Shown: piece by piece, positions 18,134-26,406 of the stretch
Layout: the number at the start of each line of letters is the position of its first letter
Position numbering within the stretch: the stretch's first letter is position 1
NCBI GenBank assembly: GCA_011525385.1
Contig: WTGF01000009.1
Span: 22,680 to 86,679, forward strand
Direction of reading: 5' to 3'
Source of the DNA: Chloroflexota bacterium
GTDB taxonomy: Bacteria > Chloroflexota > Anaerolineae > Aggregatilineales > Phototrophicaceae
DNA: 64,000 nt
Translations under genes and position numbers: made by a program
The notes under the pieces: model-generated
Told to the model about the DNA's origin: nothing
Seen by the model: the letters and a program-made list of their open reading frames with translations, nothing else
The model's database searches: none

Positions 18134-18183
18134 GGGGTTTCCCGTGGCATGCGCCGGTCAAGCAAATTACCACGGGAAACTCC
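18134..18183. repeat. Strong stem-loop in non-coding gap
   Basis: GTTTCCCGTGG (18137-18147) pairs perfectly with CCACGGGAAAC (18170-18180); the stem extends to 14 pairs with one G-T. The loop is 22 bases. It lies far from either flanking gene start, so it could belong to a small RNA or to a mobile repeat. Confidence 0.6.
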
Positions 18184-18310
18184 AAAACACGGGCAGCTAC
18201 GCTGCCGACTTTACTATACATCATAACTGTATCGAACTGAATAGGAGGTGTAAGCCAAGCAGAGCAATCGCATCAAAAACAATATCTGTCGATTGTCGCA
18301 TAAAACTTGC

Positions 18311-18396
18311 AAAATGTAGCCGCGCGGCGGCAGCGAAAAGGTCTGTCCCGCTCACGCAAAATCGCAAGCGTTCTCCTTGCTTGAGCGACGCCGTTA
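18311..18396 (-). repeat. Dispersed structured intergenic repeat, copy F (degenerate)
   Basis: Read on the minus strand this segment has GCAAGGAGAACGCTTG, then TGAGCGGGACA and GACCTTTTCGC followed by a CGCGCGGCT end. That order matches the short copy C in the mreB-mreC gap (GCAAGGAGAAGGCTTG, TGAGCGCGACA, GACCTTTTCGC), so C and F form a subfamily. Confidence 0.6.
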
Positions 18397-18453
18397 ACGT
18401 AAACAGGAGCGACATAGTATGTCGCCCATGAATATAGCAATAAAATTGCCAGA

Positions 18454-19236
18454 CTACTTCAAGGGCTGCATTTGATCCCCGGCCTCGGCCATGAAAAAAG
18501 CGAGATCATTATCGTTAAAGTGATTGCGCCAGTCCCCGCTGCTTCCACGCCGGGGCTGGACAGCGGAAGATAGCCGCCTCTGGCGATGACCCAGCTTCCA
18601 AAGCGCCCGTCCGACCAGAGAGGGCGTACCCGACTTTCCCGGCAAATCAATCCTCCGGAGCGAGCGTCGCAGGCCAATCCCCAAGAAGGCCGCCATGTCT
18701 CTCACAGTGGTCTCATAGCGCTCTTCCAGCGCCTCGTAAGATACCAGCAGCACATTGGGTTGCTGCCGCCAGACCCGCGCATGATGCGCCCAATAGGCTG
18801 GACGACTCATGCCACTGTCAATGCCGTCCAGCTTGGACTCCGAACGAATGAAGTCTGAAAAGGACTGTTTCTTGACGTCCGCATCAAAGGACTGCATGTA
18901 AAAGTAGAGCGAGACCATGACATCGCGACCGTCGCGATGAACATAGATCACCGGCGATTCACGCAGGACCGACAGCGCAAAGGCCCTTTCTTCATCACGC
19001 TTCCAGAAGGTTGCCGCCGGCAAGTCATGTACCTTGACAAGCACGCGTCCCTCCAGAGTTTGCAGTCGCCCCCGAAACTCCGGCAACGGCAGCGGGGAAT
19101 CATGATGGGACGACGCCCGTTCCAGGGTCAGAAAGGTCTCACTGACATCTGGACTGTTGTTACGTAAGGCGTCGATCGTCCAGTGTGTGCCCGATCGCCG
19201 ATGAGTCGCGACAACAACCGTCTTGGATTTGGTCAT
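18454..19236 (-). CDS. Sulfotransferase domain protein
   Basis: A 260-residue PAPS-dependent sulfotransferase. The 5'-phosphosulfate loop is THRRSGTHW near the N-terminus, the 3'-phosphate motif is YVHRDGRDVMVSLY at about residues 98-111, and the C-terminal RRGSSGDWRNHF corresponds to the conserved RKGxxGDWKN motif. The acceptor substrate is unknown (lipid, glycan or small molecule). ATG at 19236 directly abuts the mutS stop, with GAGG just upstream inside mutS, so it is very likely co-transcribed with it. The pairing with mutS has no obvious functional logic. Confidence 0.9.
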   Translation of the reverse strand: MTKSKTVVVATHRRSGTHWTIDALRNNSPDVSETFLTLERASSHHDSPLPLPEFRGRLQTLEGRVLVKVHDLPAATFWKRDEERAFALSVLRESPVIYVHRDGRDVMVSLYFYMQSFDADVKKQSFSDFIRSESKLDGIDSGMSRPAYWAHHARVWRQQPNVLLVSYEALEERYETTVRDMAAFLGIGLRRSLRRIDLPGKSGTPSLVGRALWKLGHRQRRLSSAVQPRRGSSGDWRNHFNDNDLAFFMAEAGDQMQPLK

Positions 19237-21840
19237 CTAATCCTCGGCGGCCATGTTCTGCAATTCATACAATTTGGTCAGCGCTTCCAAGGGGCTAAGG
19301 CTATCGATCTCCAGCGAGCGCAGCGCGCCTAGAGCCGGGTTCTCGGGCGCATCGAAAAAGCTTAGTTGCTGATGCGAGTCTCGCGGCCTCTTCAAGGCAA
19401 AGTCTCCACTGTCCTCTTCCAGTTGCACCAGAAGTTGACGCGCGCGATCCACCACGGAACGCGGTATGCCAGCCAATTGCGCCACGTGAACGCCATAGCT
19501 CTGGTCGGCGCCGCCTGGCAAAACTTTGTGCAAGAATACAATGTCGTCCCCCTGCTCGGCCACGGCGACATTGAAGTTGGCTGTGCGCGGCAAGATATTC
19601 GGCAGCTCGGTCAACTCGTGATAATGCGTTGCGAAAAGCGTGCGGCAGTTGAGACGCGGGTTGTTGTGGATATATTCGATCACCGAGCGCGCAATCGCCA
19701 AACCATCGTAGGTTGACGTGCCGCGTCCGATCTCATCCAGAATGAGCAGGCTGCGTTTGCTGCTGCCGGAAAGCAGGCGCGCCGTTTCTACCATTTCCAC
19801 CATAAAGGTGCTTTGCCCAGCGTGAATCTCGTCCTGGGCGCCGATCCGAGCGAATATCCGGTCTACCAGTCCAATCTGCGCTGAATCAGCCGGCACAAAG
19901 CTCCCGACTTGAGCCATTAGCGTAATAATTGCCACTTGTCGAATATAGGTCGATTTGCCGGACATATTCGGCCCGGTGATGATATGAATGCGTGACGCCA
20001 AATCGAAGCCGCTGTCGTTAGGCACATAGCGACCCGACGTCTCCAATAGCTTTTCGACGACCGGGTGCCGGCCAGCTTCAATATGCAGGATATTGTCCTC
20101 GCTTAGCTGCGGGCGGACATAGCCTTCCCGGACGGCCAGTTCCGCCAGGGACAAAAAAGCGTCCAAATGCGCGATGGCGCGCGCAGTCTTGTGCAAGCGC
20201 CCCCCCTGACGGCCGACTTGCAGGCACAGGTCCTCGAACAACTGACGCTCAATGGCGAGGATTTCCTCTTCGGCATTTAGAACCTTTGTTTCGTATTCCT
20301 TCAATTCCGGCGTGATATAGCGTTCAGCATTAACCAAGGTCTGTTTGCGCACATAATCATCCGGCACCTTGTCACTGTGAGTTTTTGTGACCTCGATGTA
20401 ATAGCCGAAGACCTTGTTGAATCCAACTTTGATGCTGGCGATGCCGGTTCTGCGCCGCTCCTGCGACTCTAGATTGGCGATCCATTCTCGCGCGTGACGG
20501 CTTGAAGCGAGAATCTGGTCCAACTGTTCCGAATAACCCGCGCGAATGATACCAATCGCGTTGAGGGTAGCTGGCGGGTCCTCAACTATAGCGGAAGAGA
20601 TAATATCGTAGACGGCTTCGCAGGGATCCAGTCGCTCGCTGATCGCGGCCAGCGCGCTTGTTTCCAGGATCAGTTCGGATAGCCGTGGAACCGCGCTCAG
20701 CGTCTTTTTCAGCGCGAGCAAGTCCCGCGGGCCGGCTTTGCCGATAGCGATCCGATTTGTCAGCCTTTCAATATCGGCGACTTGCTTCAATTCCTGAGCG
20801 AGCTCGTCGCGGAGCAGGTCGCTGCTGAACAAGGCTTCCACTGCGTCAAGGCGCGCATTCAAACGATTGATATCCAGCAAGGGTTGATTCAGCCAGGAAC
20901 GCAACAGGCGAGCGCCCATAGCCGTCACCGTTCGATCCAGAATGTCGAGCAGGCTGCCTTTCGTTTTGCGTCCCCGAATGGACTGCGTCAGTTCCAGGTT
21001 ATGACGGGTGAATTGATCCAATATCATGAAGGACGCCGTCGAATAGGCGCGAATGCTTGAGAGTTGCCCGACCGAACTCTTCTGCGTCGATCGTAAATAC
21101 TGCAAGACGCCACCGGCAGCCGAAACCGCGACCTTTTGACCTTTTAGTCCGAATCCGTCTAACGTACGCACGCGAAAGTGCTCGCATAACAATTCTTGCG
21201 CTCCGTCGTACTCGAATGTCCAGTCTTGCGCCGTACTCAGGTGGATGCCTTCCGGCAAAGTCACACCGCGCTTCTGCCAGCTTTCCGGCATTAATACCTC
21301 TCGTGGATCGATTCGCGCCAACTCTTCAAACACAGCCAGGCCGACAGCTTCGCCTTCCAATTGCGTGGCGCAGAATTCGCCCGTGGATACATCCGCAAAA
21401 GCGATGCCAGCCTGGCCCCATTGCCCGCTTTCCGCGTCGCCCACTGGCAATATCGCCATCAGATAATTGGCTTTGGAATCGTCCAAGAGCGCAGGCTCGA
21501 CCACAGTGCCCGGGGTCATGACCCGGGTCACCTCGCGCTCTACGATGCCGCGGCCGCTCGGCTCGGTGATTTGGTCGCAGACGGCGACGTGATAACCTTT
21601 GTCAATCAGCTTTGCGATATAACCGTCAACGGAGTGATACGGCACGCCCGCCATCGGTATCTTGGCGCCACCCTTGCTGTGGGCGCGCGCAGTCAGGGTA
21701 ATATCCAACTCGCGAGCCGCCACTTCCGCGTCTTCGTCGAACATTTCGTAAAAGTCCCCCATGCGAAACATCAAGACGCAGTCCGGATACTGGCTCTTGA
21801 TTTCCAAATACTGTCGGCGCATCGGGGTGATACGTGCCAT
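19237..21840 (-). CDS. mutS: DNA mismatch repair protein MutS
   Basis: An 867-residue MutS1. The mismatch-reading Phe-x-Glu motif is in GDFYEMFDEDA (about residue 30); connector, core and clamp domains follow; the ATPase domain has Walker A GPNMSGKSTYIRQVA, Walker B LLILDEIGRGTSTYDG and the ATHYHELTEL motif. The C-terminal tail is short, with a dimerisation-like helix ending in LEALTKLYELQNM. It recognises mispairs and, with MutL (not in this window), triggers excision. Start ATG 21840. An extended -10 (TGCTAGAAT) lies about 56 bases upstream on the same strand. Confidence 0.97.
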   Translation of the reverse strand: MARITPMRRQYLEIKSQYPDCVLMFRMGDFYEMFDEDAEVAARELDITLTARAHSKGGAKIPMAGVPYHSVDGYIAKLIDKGYHVAVCDQITEPSGRGIVEREVTRVMTPGTVVEPALLDDSKANYLMAILPVGDAESGQWGQAGIAFADVSTGEFCATQLEGEAVGLAVFEELARIDPREVLMPESWQKRGVTLPEGIHLSTAQDWTFEYDGAQELLCEHFRVRTLDGFGLKGQKVAVSAAGGVLQYLRSTQKSSVGQLSSIRAYSTASFMILDQFTRHNLELTQSIRGRKTKGSLLDILDRTVTAMGARLLRSWLNQPLLDINRLNARLDAVEALFSSDLLRDELAQELKQVADIERLTNRIAIGKAGPRDLLALKKTLSAVPRLSELILETSALAAISERLDPCEAVYDIISSAIVEDPPATLNAIGIIRAGYSEQLDQILASSRHAREWIANLESQERRRTGIASIKVGFNKVFGYYIEVTKTHSDKVPDDYVRKQTLVNAERYITPELKEYETKVLNAEEEILAIERQLFEDLCLQVGRQGGRLHKTARAIAHLDAFLSLAELAVREGYVRPQLSEDNILHIEAGRHPVVEKLLETSGRYVPNDSGFDLASRIHIITGPNMSGKSTYIRQVAIITLMAQVGSFVPADSAQIGLVDRIFARIGAQDEIHAGQSTFMVEMVETARLLSGSSKRSLLILDEIGRGTSTYDGLAIARSVIEYIHNNPRLNCRTLFATHYHELTELPNILPRTANFNVAVAEQGDDIVFLHKVLPGGADQSYGVHVAQLAGIPRSVVDRARQLLVQLEEDSGDFALKRPRDSHQQLSFFDAPENPALGALRSLEIDSLSPLEALTKLYELQNMAAED

Positions 21841-21895
21841 GACAACTCGTCAATCGCTGTGGCTGTCGAACTTAATACTGGCGGGAAACCATGTT

Positions 21896-21904
21896 ATTCT
21901 AGCA
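21896..21904 (-). promoter_or_regulatory. Putative extended -10 for mutS
   Basis: On the minus strand the sequence reads TGCTAGAAT, an extended -10 very close to the TGCTAAAAT found upstream of two other genes here. The mutS ATG is about 56 bases downstream. Confidence 0.45.
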
Positions 21905-22054
21905 AGGTCGGCAATGGGCTACAAGCCAGGCAGCCGGCCGGACATAATCTAGCAAGTCAGCTTGGTAAGAGCCGCACGCGCCTTATAGGCGATGTTTAGA
22001 CAAGATGCAGTGTTTTCGGCCGGCAAACGTTCAAAAGCGTAAGGATAATTCTTG

Positions 22055-23032
22055 ATGGGCAAAGCAATCATCGCTGTCGATCTGGGCGGTACACAGATTC
22101 GCACCGCGCGCTTCGACCACAAACTGAATCTGCTGCAGCGCGAGCGCACCTTGACCTCCGCCGAAGAGGGCCCGGAACCCGTTATCCAGCGGCTTAAGCA
22201 ATACATTGCGAAAGTCCTTCCTTCATCCCTCGGCGACGTCGCCGGCATCGGTTTCTCATCTCCCGGGCCCTTAAATCCCATGACCGGCGTTATTGTTGCC
22301 CCTCCCAACTTGCCCGGCTGGCACGATGTGCCTCTGGCAGATATTATCCGCTCCGAGTTTGGCCTGCCGGTTTTCATCGGCAACGACGCCAATGTCGCAG
22401 CGTTGGCAGAGGCATCCAAGGGCGCCGCGCAAGGTCATCGCCACGTCGTTTATATCACCGTCAGTACCGGAATTGGCGCCGGCATGATTTGCGACGGACG
22501 GCTGCTACTGGGGCGCGAGGGCCTGGCCGCGGAGTTTGGTCATATCCCGATCATCGTCGAGGGGGATAAAGTGTCATCGGTGGAGCTTGAGGCCGCCGGA
22601 CCGGCGATCGCGCGACGCGCGCTGGCCGCTTTGCGCGCCGGCAGGCCGTCGTCATTGAGCGAATTGCTCGCGGAAGGCAATGCTCCACTTGACGCCAAAG
22701 CAGTCGCAATGGCTGCGCGCGCGGGGGACCAACTTGCGACGGAAATCTTCGCCCATGCCGGACGTATCATCGGGCTGGGCATCGTCAGCATACTACACCT
22801 GTTTAATCCCGAAGCGGTCGTGCTCGGGGGCGGCGTTACCAAAGCGGGAGACCTTCTATTCGGACCCATTCACGATGCTATTGCTCAACATGTACTCGAC
22901 GACTCCTACCTCAAAGAGCTCAAGATTGCGGCCGCAGCGCTTGGCGATGACGTCGCCTTGGCGGGCGCAGCGGCCCTTGTCGCCACCGACGGCGGACATC
23001 TTGATATCAGCGAACTTGACAGGCTCTTCTAG
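22055..23032 (+). CDS. ROK family sugar kinase-like protein without the usual zinc motif
   Basis: A 325-residue protein of the ROK (repressor/ORF/kinase) family without a DNA-binding domain, so a sugar kinase such as glucokinase is the likely role. ATP-binding motif AVDLGGTQIRTA starts at residue 6; GFSSPGPLNP and IGNDANVAALAE (catalytic Asp) and TVSTGIGAGMI are all present, as is AAEFGHIPI with the substrate His. The Cys-rich CxCGxxGCxE element that normally follows that His is absent; the sequence instead runs GDKVSSVELEAAGPAIARRA. ATG at 22055 follows AAGGAT. The missing zinc site may mean altered substrate handling or loss of activity. Confidence 0.85.
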   Translation: MGKAIIAVDLGGTQIRTARFDHKLNLLQRERTLTSAEEGPEPVIQRLKQYIAKVLPSSLGDVAGIGFSSPGPLNPMTGVIVAPPNLPGWHDVPLADIIRSEFGLPVFIGNDANVAALAEASKGAAQGHRHVVYITVSTGIGAGMICDGRLLLGREGLAAEFGHIPIIVEGDKVSSVELEAAGPAIARRALAALRAGRPSSLSELLAEGNAPLDAKAVAMAARAGDQLATEIFAHAGRIIGLGIVSILHLFNPEAVVLGGGVTKAGDLLFGPIHDAIAQHVLDDSYLKELKIAAAALGDDVALAGAAALVATDGGHLDISELDRLF

Positions 23033-23084
23033 TGTCTCCGCAATTCAGCTATGGACGAGACAAAATGTCGTCATATCGGGGACG

Positions 23085-23093
23085 TGCTAAAAT
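23085..23093 (+). promoter_or_regulatory. Extended -10 placing transcription start at the kinase ATG
   Basis: TGCTAAAAT ends six bases before the ATG at 23100, so transcription would begin at about the A of the start codon, giving a leaderless mRNA. There is no ribosome-binding site in that interval, which agrees. Confidence 0.5.
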
Positions 23094-23099
23094 CGAATC

Positions 23100-24677
23100 A
23101 TGTTAATGCGTCCTGATCTGCGAACCCGACAACGTGACTTCTTGCTGGAAATCTCACGCGCTATAACCGCGCAGCTTGATCTCAGCGAAGTGCTTCGCCG
23201 GGTATTGCGCGCTTCGGTCGCGATGTTGGCTGGACGAGTGGGCATAGTCGCGCTTGGCGACGAAGGGGACGGCAAGTACCTCGTGCGCGCTTACTCAGGT
23301 ATCGGTCCCGAAGTGGTGCCGGAACTCAACCGCAAGCTGCAAGAATTGATGAACCCCGCGGAGGGCGAGGGATTCAGCCGAGAGTTTCTTAATGCCAAGC
23401 TGCGCGAAATGGCGAACGCGATCGACAGCCAACTTGGGCAGTCCATCGCCATGCCGCTGGTATTCGCGCAAAATCCCCTGGGACTGCTAATCGTGTTTCG
23501 ATCGTACCAGACCGCCATCACGCCCGAAGATTTGAATACGCTGCAGAGCTTCGCCGACCAAGCCGCCATCGCTGTCAACAACGCGCAACTGTACGGCCAT
23601 ATCAATCAGGAGCGGCAGCGGCTGGAAGCGATCGTCGACAATAGCGGAGACGGGGTATTCATACTGAACCCTGACTTGACGTTCCAGCAGGCGAACATCG
23701 CCTTCGAGCGCATGACCGGCTGGAAGACCGATGACGTCATCGGTTTAGCGAAGCATGAAGTGATCGTTTGGGACAGGCTGGATAACCCCGACCTGGAAAA
23801 CGCGCTTGATTCAGGTTGGCCTGAGCAAACGAGAGACGGCGGCAGCGCGGGGAGCCTGTATGTGGAAGGAGATCTGATCCGGCGCGATGGCATGACAACA
23901 AGCCTGGGCATTACCTATGCGCCGCTCTTGAAAGAGGACGGACGTCTGGAAAGCATCATCGCCAATGTCCGCGATATCACTAATTTCCGCAAAGCGCAAG
24001 AAATGCAATCGGTCTTCATTTCCACAATCCACCATGAATTGCGCACGCCGATCGCGATCATCAAAGGTTACGCCAGCACCTTGGGACGCGAGGACGTCGA
24101 GTGGGACAGCAGCGTGATACGCGACAACATGGCGATCATAGAAGACGAAGCGGATCGCTTGACCGATCTCGTCGAAGACCTGTTGACCGCCAGCAGAATC
24201 CAAGCCTCGCGGGAGCTGCGTCTCAACGTTGCCGATACCGATCTTCAGCAGTTGGCTGCCAGATCTGTCGAACGGCTCGAGGTTCAAAGCAATCACAGTT
24301 TCAATTTCAGCTTTCCGCCAGACTTCCCGGTCATACAAGGCGATGAGGCCCGTCTACGGCAAGTCTTCGACAATTTGTTAACCAACGCCATCAAGTATTC
24401 GCCACCAGAGACAACCATCACTGTTGGCGGGCGGTTCACTGCCAGCAGCGTGACGATATTTGTAAGGGACGAAGGCGCTGGAATCGCTCAAGATCAAATC
24501 GATAAGATATTTGACCGCTTCTATCGCATCGACGACAGGCTCACCCGCCGCGCGCATGGCACAGGACTGGGCTTGTACCTGGTAAAAGCCATCGTCGAGG
24601 CGCACGGCGGCGAAATTTCCCTTAAAAGCCAGGTGGGAAGCGGATCCACCTTTTACTTCACTATTCCACGCGAGTGA
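23100..24677 (+). CDS. Soluble sensor histidine kinase (GAF-PAS-HisKA-HATPase)
   Basis: A 525-residue kinase with no membrane segment. Order: GAF-like domain (about 20-165, ending LQSFADQAAIAVNNAQLYG), PAS domain (about 180-295, IVDNSGDGVFILNPD), HisKA with phospho-acceptor His312 in IHHELRTPIAIIKG, then HATPase_c with N box FDNLLTNAIKYSP, G1 DEGAGIA, F box FDRFYR and G2 HGTGLGLYLVKAIVEAHGG. It probably senses a cytoplasmic signal through GAF/PAS. No response regulator is adjacent; the nearest is 14 kb away at 37.5 kb. The ATG at 23100 has no leader or ribosome-binding site. Confidence 0.92.
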   Translation: MLMRPDLRTRQRDFLLEISRAITAQLDLSEVLRRVLRASVAMLAGRVGIVALGDEGDGKYLVRAYSGIGPEVVPELNRKLQELMNPAEGEGFSREFLNAKLREMANAIDSQLGQSIAMPLVFAQNPLGLLIVFRSYQTAITPEDLNTLQSFADQAAIAVNNAQLYGHINQERQRLEAIVDNSGDGVFILNPDLTFQQANIAFERMTGWKTDDVIGLAKHEVIVWDRLDNPDLENALDSGWPEQTRDGGSAGSLYVEGDLIRRDGMTTSLGITYAPLLKEDGRLESIIANVRDITNFRKAQEMQSVFISTIHHELRTPIAIIKGYASTLGREDVEWDSSVIRDNMAIIEDEADRLTDLVEDLLTASRIQASRELRLNVADTDLQQLAARSVERLEVQSNHSFNFSFPPDFPVIQGDEARLRQVFDNLLTNAIKYSPPETTITVGGRFTASSVTIFVRDEGAGIAQDQIDKIFDRFYRIDDRLTRRAHGTGLGLYLVKAIVEAHGGEISLKSQVGSGSTFYFTIPRE

Positions 24678-24884
24678 AGACAGGAATCGGAGGAAACGGG
24701 AATTGACCATGCTAAACAATGCCTGGCTGCAGTTGCCAATCGTTCCTCCCCTTTCTGGCAGGATCTTGTCTGACGCTGCAGCCACCGATTGCGCGACGAT
24801 CGCAAATGAACCATAGCAAAATCATCACATTTCGCTAAGCTTGTATAATCTTGAACTAAGAAAATCAGGCAAGAAGAGGCTCTG

Positions 24885-26318
24885 ATGCAACAGAAACGAC
24901 TCGACATTTTGCTCCGGACCATAACAAGAACATGGCTGGCATTGGCGCTGTTGACGATGTTGACAGGCACGGCGCTATCACAAGACGACAACGCGGTCGC
25001 TGGCGACTTCGTGCAGACTTCGCTGCAGATCGCGCGCGATTTGATAGAAGAAGAACGTGGATCGCGGCTCACCATGGTCAGATGGCGATACTACGAAGAC
25101 GACTGGAGTTCGCCTGGCAGTTTTCAGCTCTACGGTTCCTTCGGCATCGACAATTGCGTCGTTGATGTGCCAATCAAGCAAAAGCGCGCGGATATACTGT
25201 TCGGCTGGACTTTCTCCATTTTGGACATGTCGGGCAAAGAGTACCAAGCCCGCGTAAGTTACGATTTCAACGACTCCGTTCTTTGCGATGAAGTGCACGT
25301 ACCGCCAGCCTATGGCGGCCCCGTGCCAGAGGCGCCAAGCGAGCCCGAGCAGCCGGTAGCCGTCGCTCCGACCACGGCCGGACCCGCGGGATTCGCCCTC
25401 GGCGGGCATGTCTCCGGATTGGACGGCCGCGCGGCGCAATTGATGCGCTCGGCGGGCATGACCTGGGTCAAATCGCAGCTCCCGGTCGAAGCCGGCATTG
25501 CCAAGGGTATTGAATTCATCCAGGGCGCCAAGGCGAACAACTTCAAGCTATTGCTGGGCGTCGTCGGCAGCAAAGACGCGCTCGCGAATGACTTCAACGG
25601 TTATGTTGCGCAACTATCCGCCTTCGTGGCGGAGTTGGCCAGAAATGGCGCGGACGCGATCGAAATATGGAACGAGCCCAATCTGGATCGCGAATGGCCC
25701 TATGGTCGGATTGATGGCGCATTGTACACGGATATGCTGAAAGCGGCTTACAATGCGATCAAAGCCGCCAACCCGGCCACGCTTGTGATCAGCGGAGCGC
25801 CGGCGCCCACCGGGGCGGAAGGCGCTTTCCCCGGCGCCGTTGTCAACGACGATAATTTCATGCGGCAAATGGCGCAAGCAGGCGCCGCGCAATACATGGA
25901 TTGCCTGGGTTTGCACTACAACGAAGGCATCCTCAGCCCGCGCAGCAACAGTGGCGATCCGCGCGGAAACTATCCGACGCGCTACTTCGGCTCCATGCTG
26001 AACCGTGGCGCGCAGTTCTTCCCCAATACGAACATTTGTTGGACAGAACTGGGCTATCTGAGTGGAGAAGGCATGGGAGCGCCCATCCCGCCCGCCTTCG
26101 CCTGGGCAAACAATGTAACCCTGGCGCAGCAGGCCGAATGGATCGCCGATGCTGTCCGTCTCTCGCGCGAATCCGGTCGCGTTGCGCTGTTGATCGTTTG
26201 GAACGTCAACTTTACGCGCTGGGATTCAGATCCTATGGGCGGTTACGCGCTTATACGCCCCGACGGCAGTTGCCCGGGTTGCGCCACGCTCGGCGCTGCC
26301 ATGAGCGGGAGCGCTTAG
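24885..26318 (+). CDS. Secreted clan GH-A glycoside hydrolase-like protein
   Basis: A 477-residue exported protein: signal peptide (about residues 1-33, hydrophobic TWLALALLTMLTGTALS), a small N-terminal domain, a Pro/Glu linker near residue 145-165 and a TIM-barrel domain. The acid/base Glu264 is in AIEIWNEPNL and the likely nucleophile Glu388 in ICWTELGY, the spacing of GH39/GH5-type clan A retaining enzymes. Substrate is unknown; beta-linked polysaccharides are typical. A TATAAT at 24844-24849 leaves a leader of about 30 bases. It converges on the next gene, with a perfect palindrome between them. Confidence 0.85.
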   Translation: MQQKRLDILLRTITRTWLALALLTMLTGTALSQDDNAVAGDFVQTSLQIARDLIEEERGSRLTMVRWRYYEDDWSSPGSFQLYGSFGIDNCVVDVPIKQKRADILFGWTFSILDMSGKEYQARVSYDFNDSVLCDEVHVPPAYGGPVPEAPSEPEQPVAVAPTTAGPAGFALGGHVSGLDGRAAQLMRSAGMTWVKSQLPVEAGIAKGIEFIQGAKANNFKLLLGVVGSKDALANDFNGYVAQLSAFVAELARNGADAIEIWNEPNLDREWPYGRIDGALYTDMLKAAYNAIKAANPATLVISGAPAPTGAEGAFPGAVVNDDNFMRQMAQAGAAQYMDCLGLHYNEGILSPRSNSGDPRGNYPTRYFGSMLNRGAQFFPNTNICWTELGYLSGEGMGAPIPPAFAWANNVTLAQQAEWIADAVRLSRESGRVALLIVWNVNFTRWDSDPMGGYALIRPDGSCPGCATLGAAMSGSA

Positions 26319-26347
26319 TTCGCAGCGGCTTCATCAAACAAATATAG

Positions 26348-26373
26348 CGAGCCTCACCATATGGTGAGGCTCG
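26348..26373. terminator. Perfect 26-base palindrome between convergent genes
   Basis: A perfect inverted repeat with 13-base arms and no spacer, centred on CCATATGG. On the minus strand it is followed by CTATATTTGTTTG, a reasonable T-rich tract, so it probably terminates the minus-strand operon; on the plus strand the tract is weaker. It likely works as a shared terminator for the glycoside hydrolase and the lectin-like gene. Confidence 0.75.
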
Positions 26374-26406
26374 TTGCCTATAATCCGGGGAAACAAGTCC
26401 TTGCGC

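Larger units (their letters stand above)
17846..18453. other. 600-base non-coding gap with hairpins and repeat remnants
   Basis: No credible gene. In order it holds a terminator-like hairpin (17857-17874), a decayed inverted repeat with ACCACCGAGGACACCGAG (17964-17981) versus a CTCTCCGTGTTCTTTGCGG arm (18004-18022), a long-stem hairpin (18134-18183) and a degenerate copy of the dispersed intergenic repeat (about 18311-18396). A lone AGGAGGT at 18244 is not followed by an ORF. Confidence 0.65.

Noticed and set aside
18016..18240. 74-residue frame in the 600-base gap
   Set aside because: No ribosome-binding site, no motif, and it runs through a strong inverted repeat.
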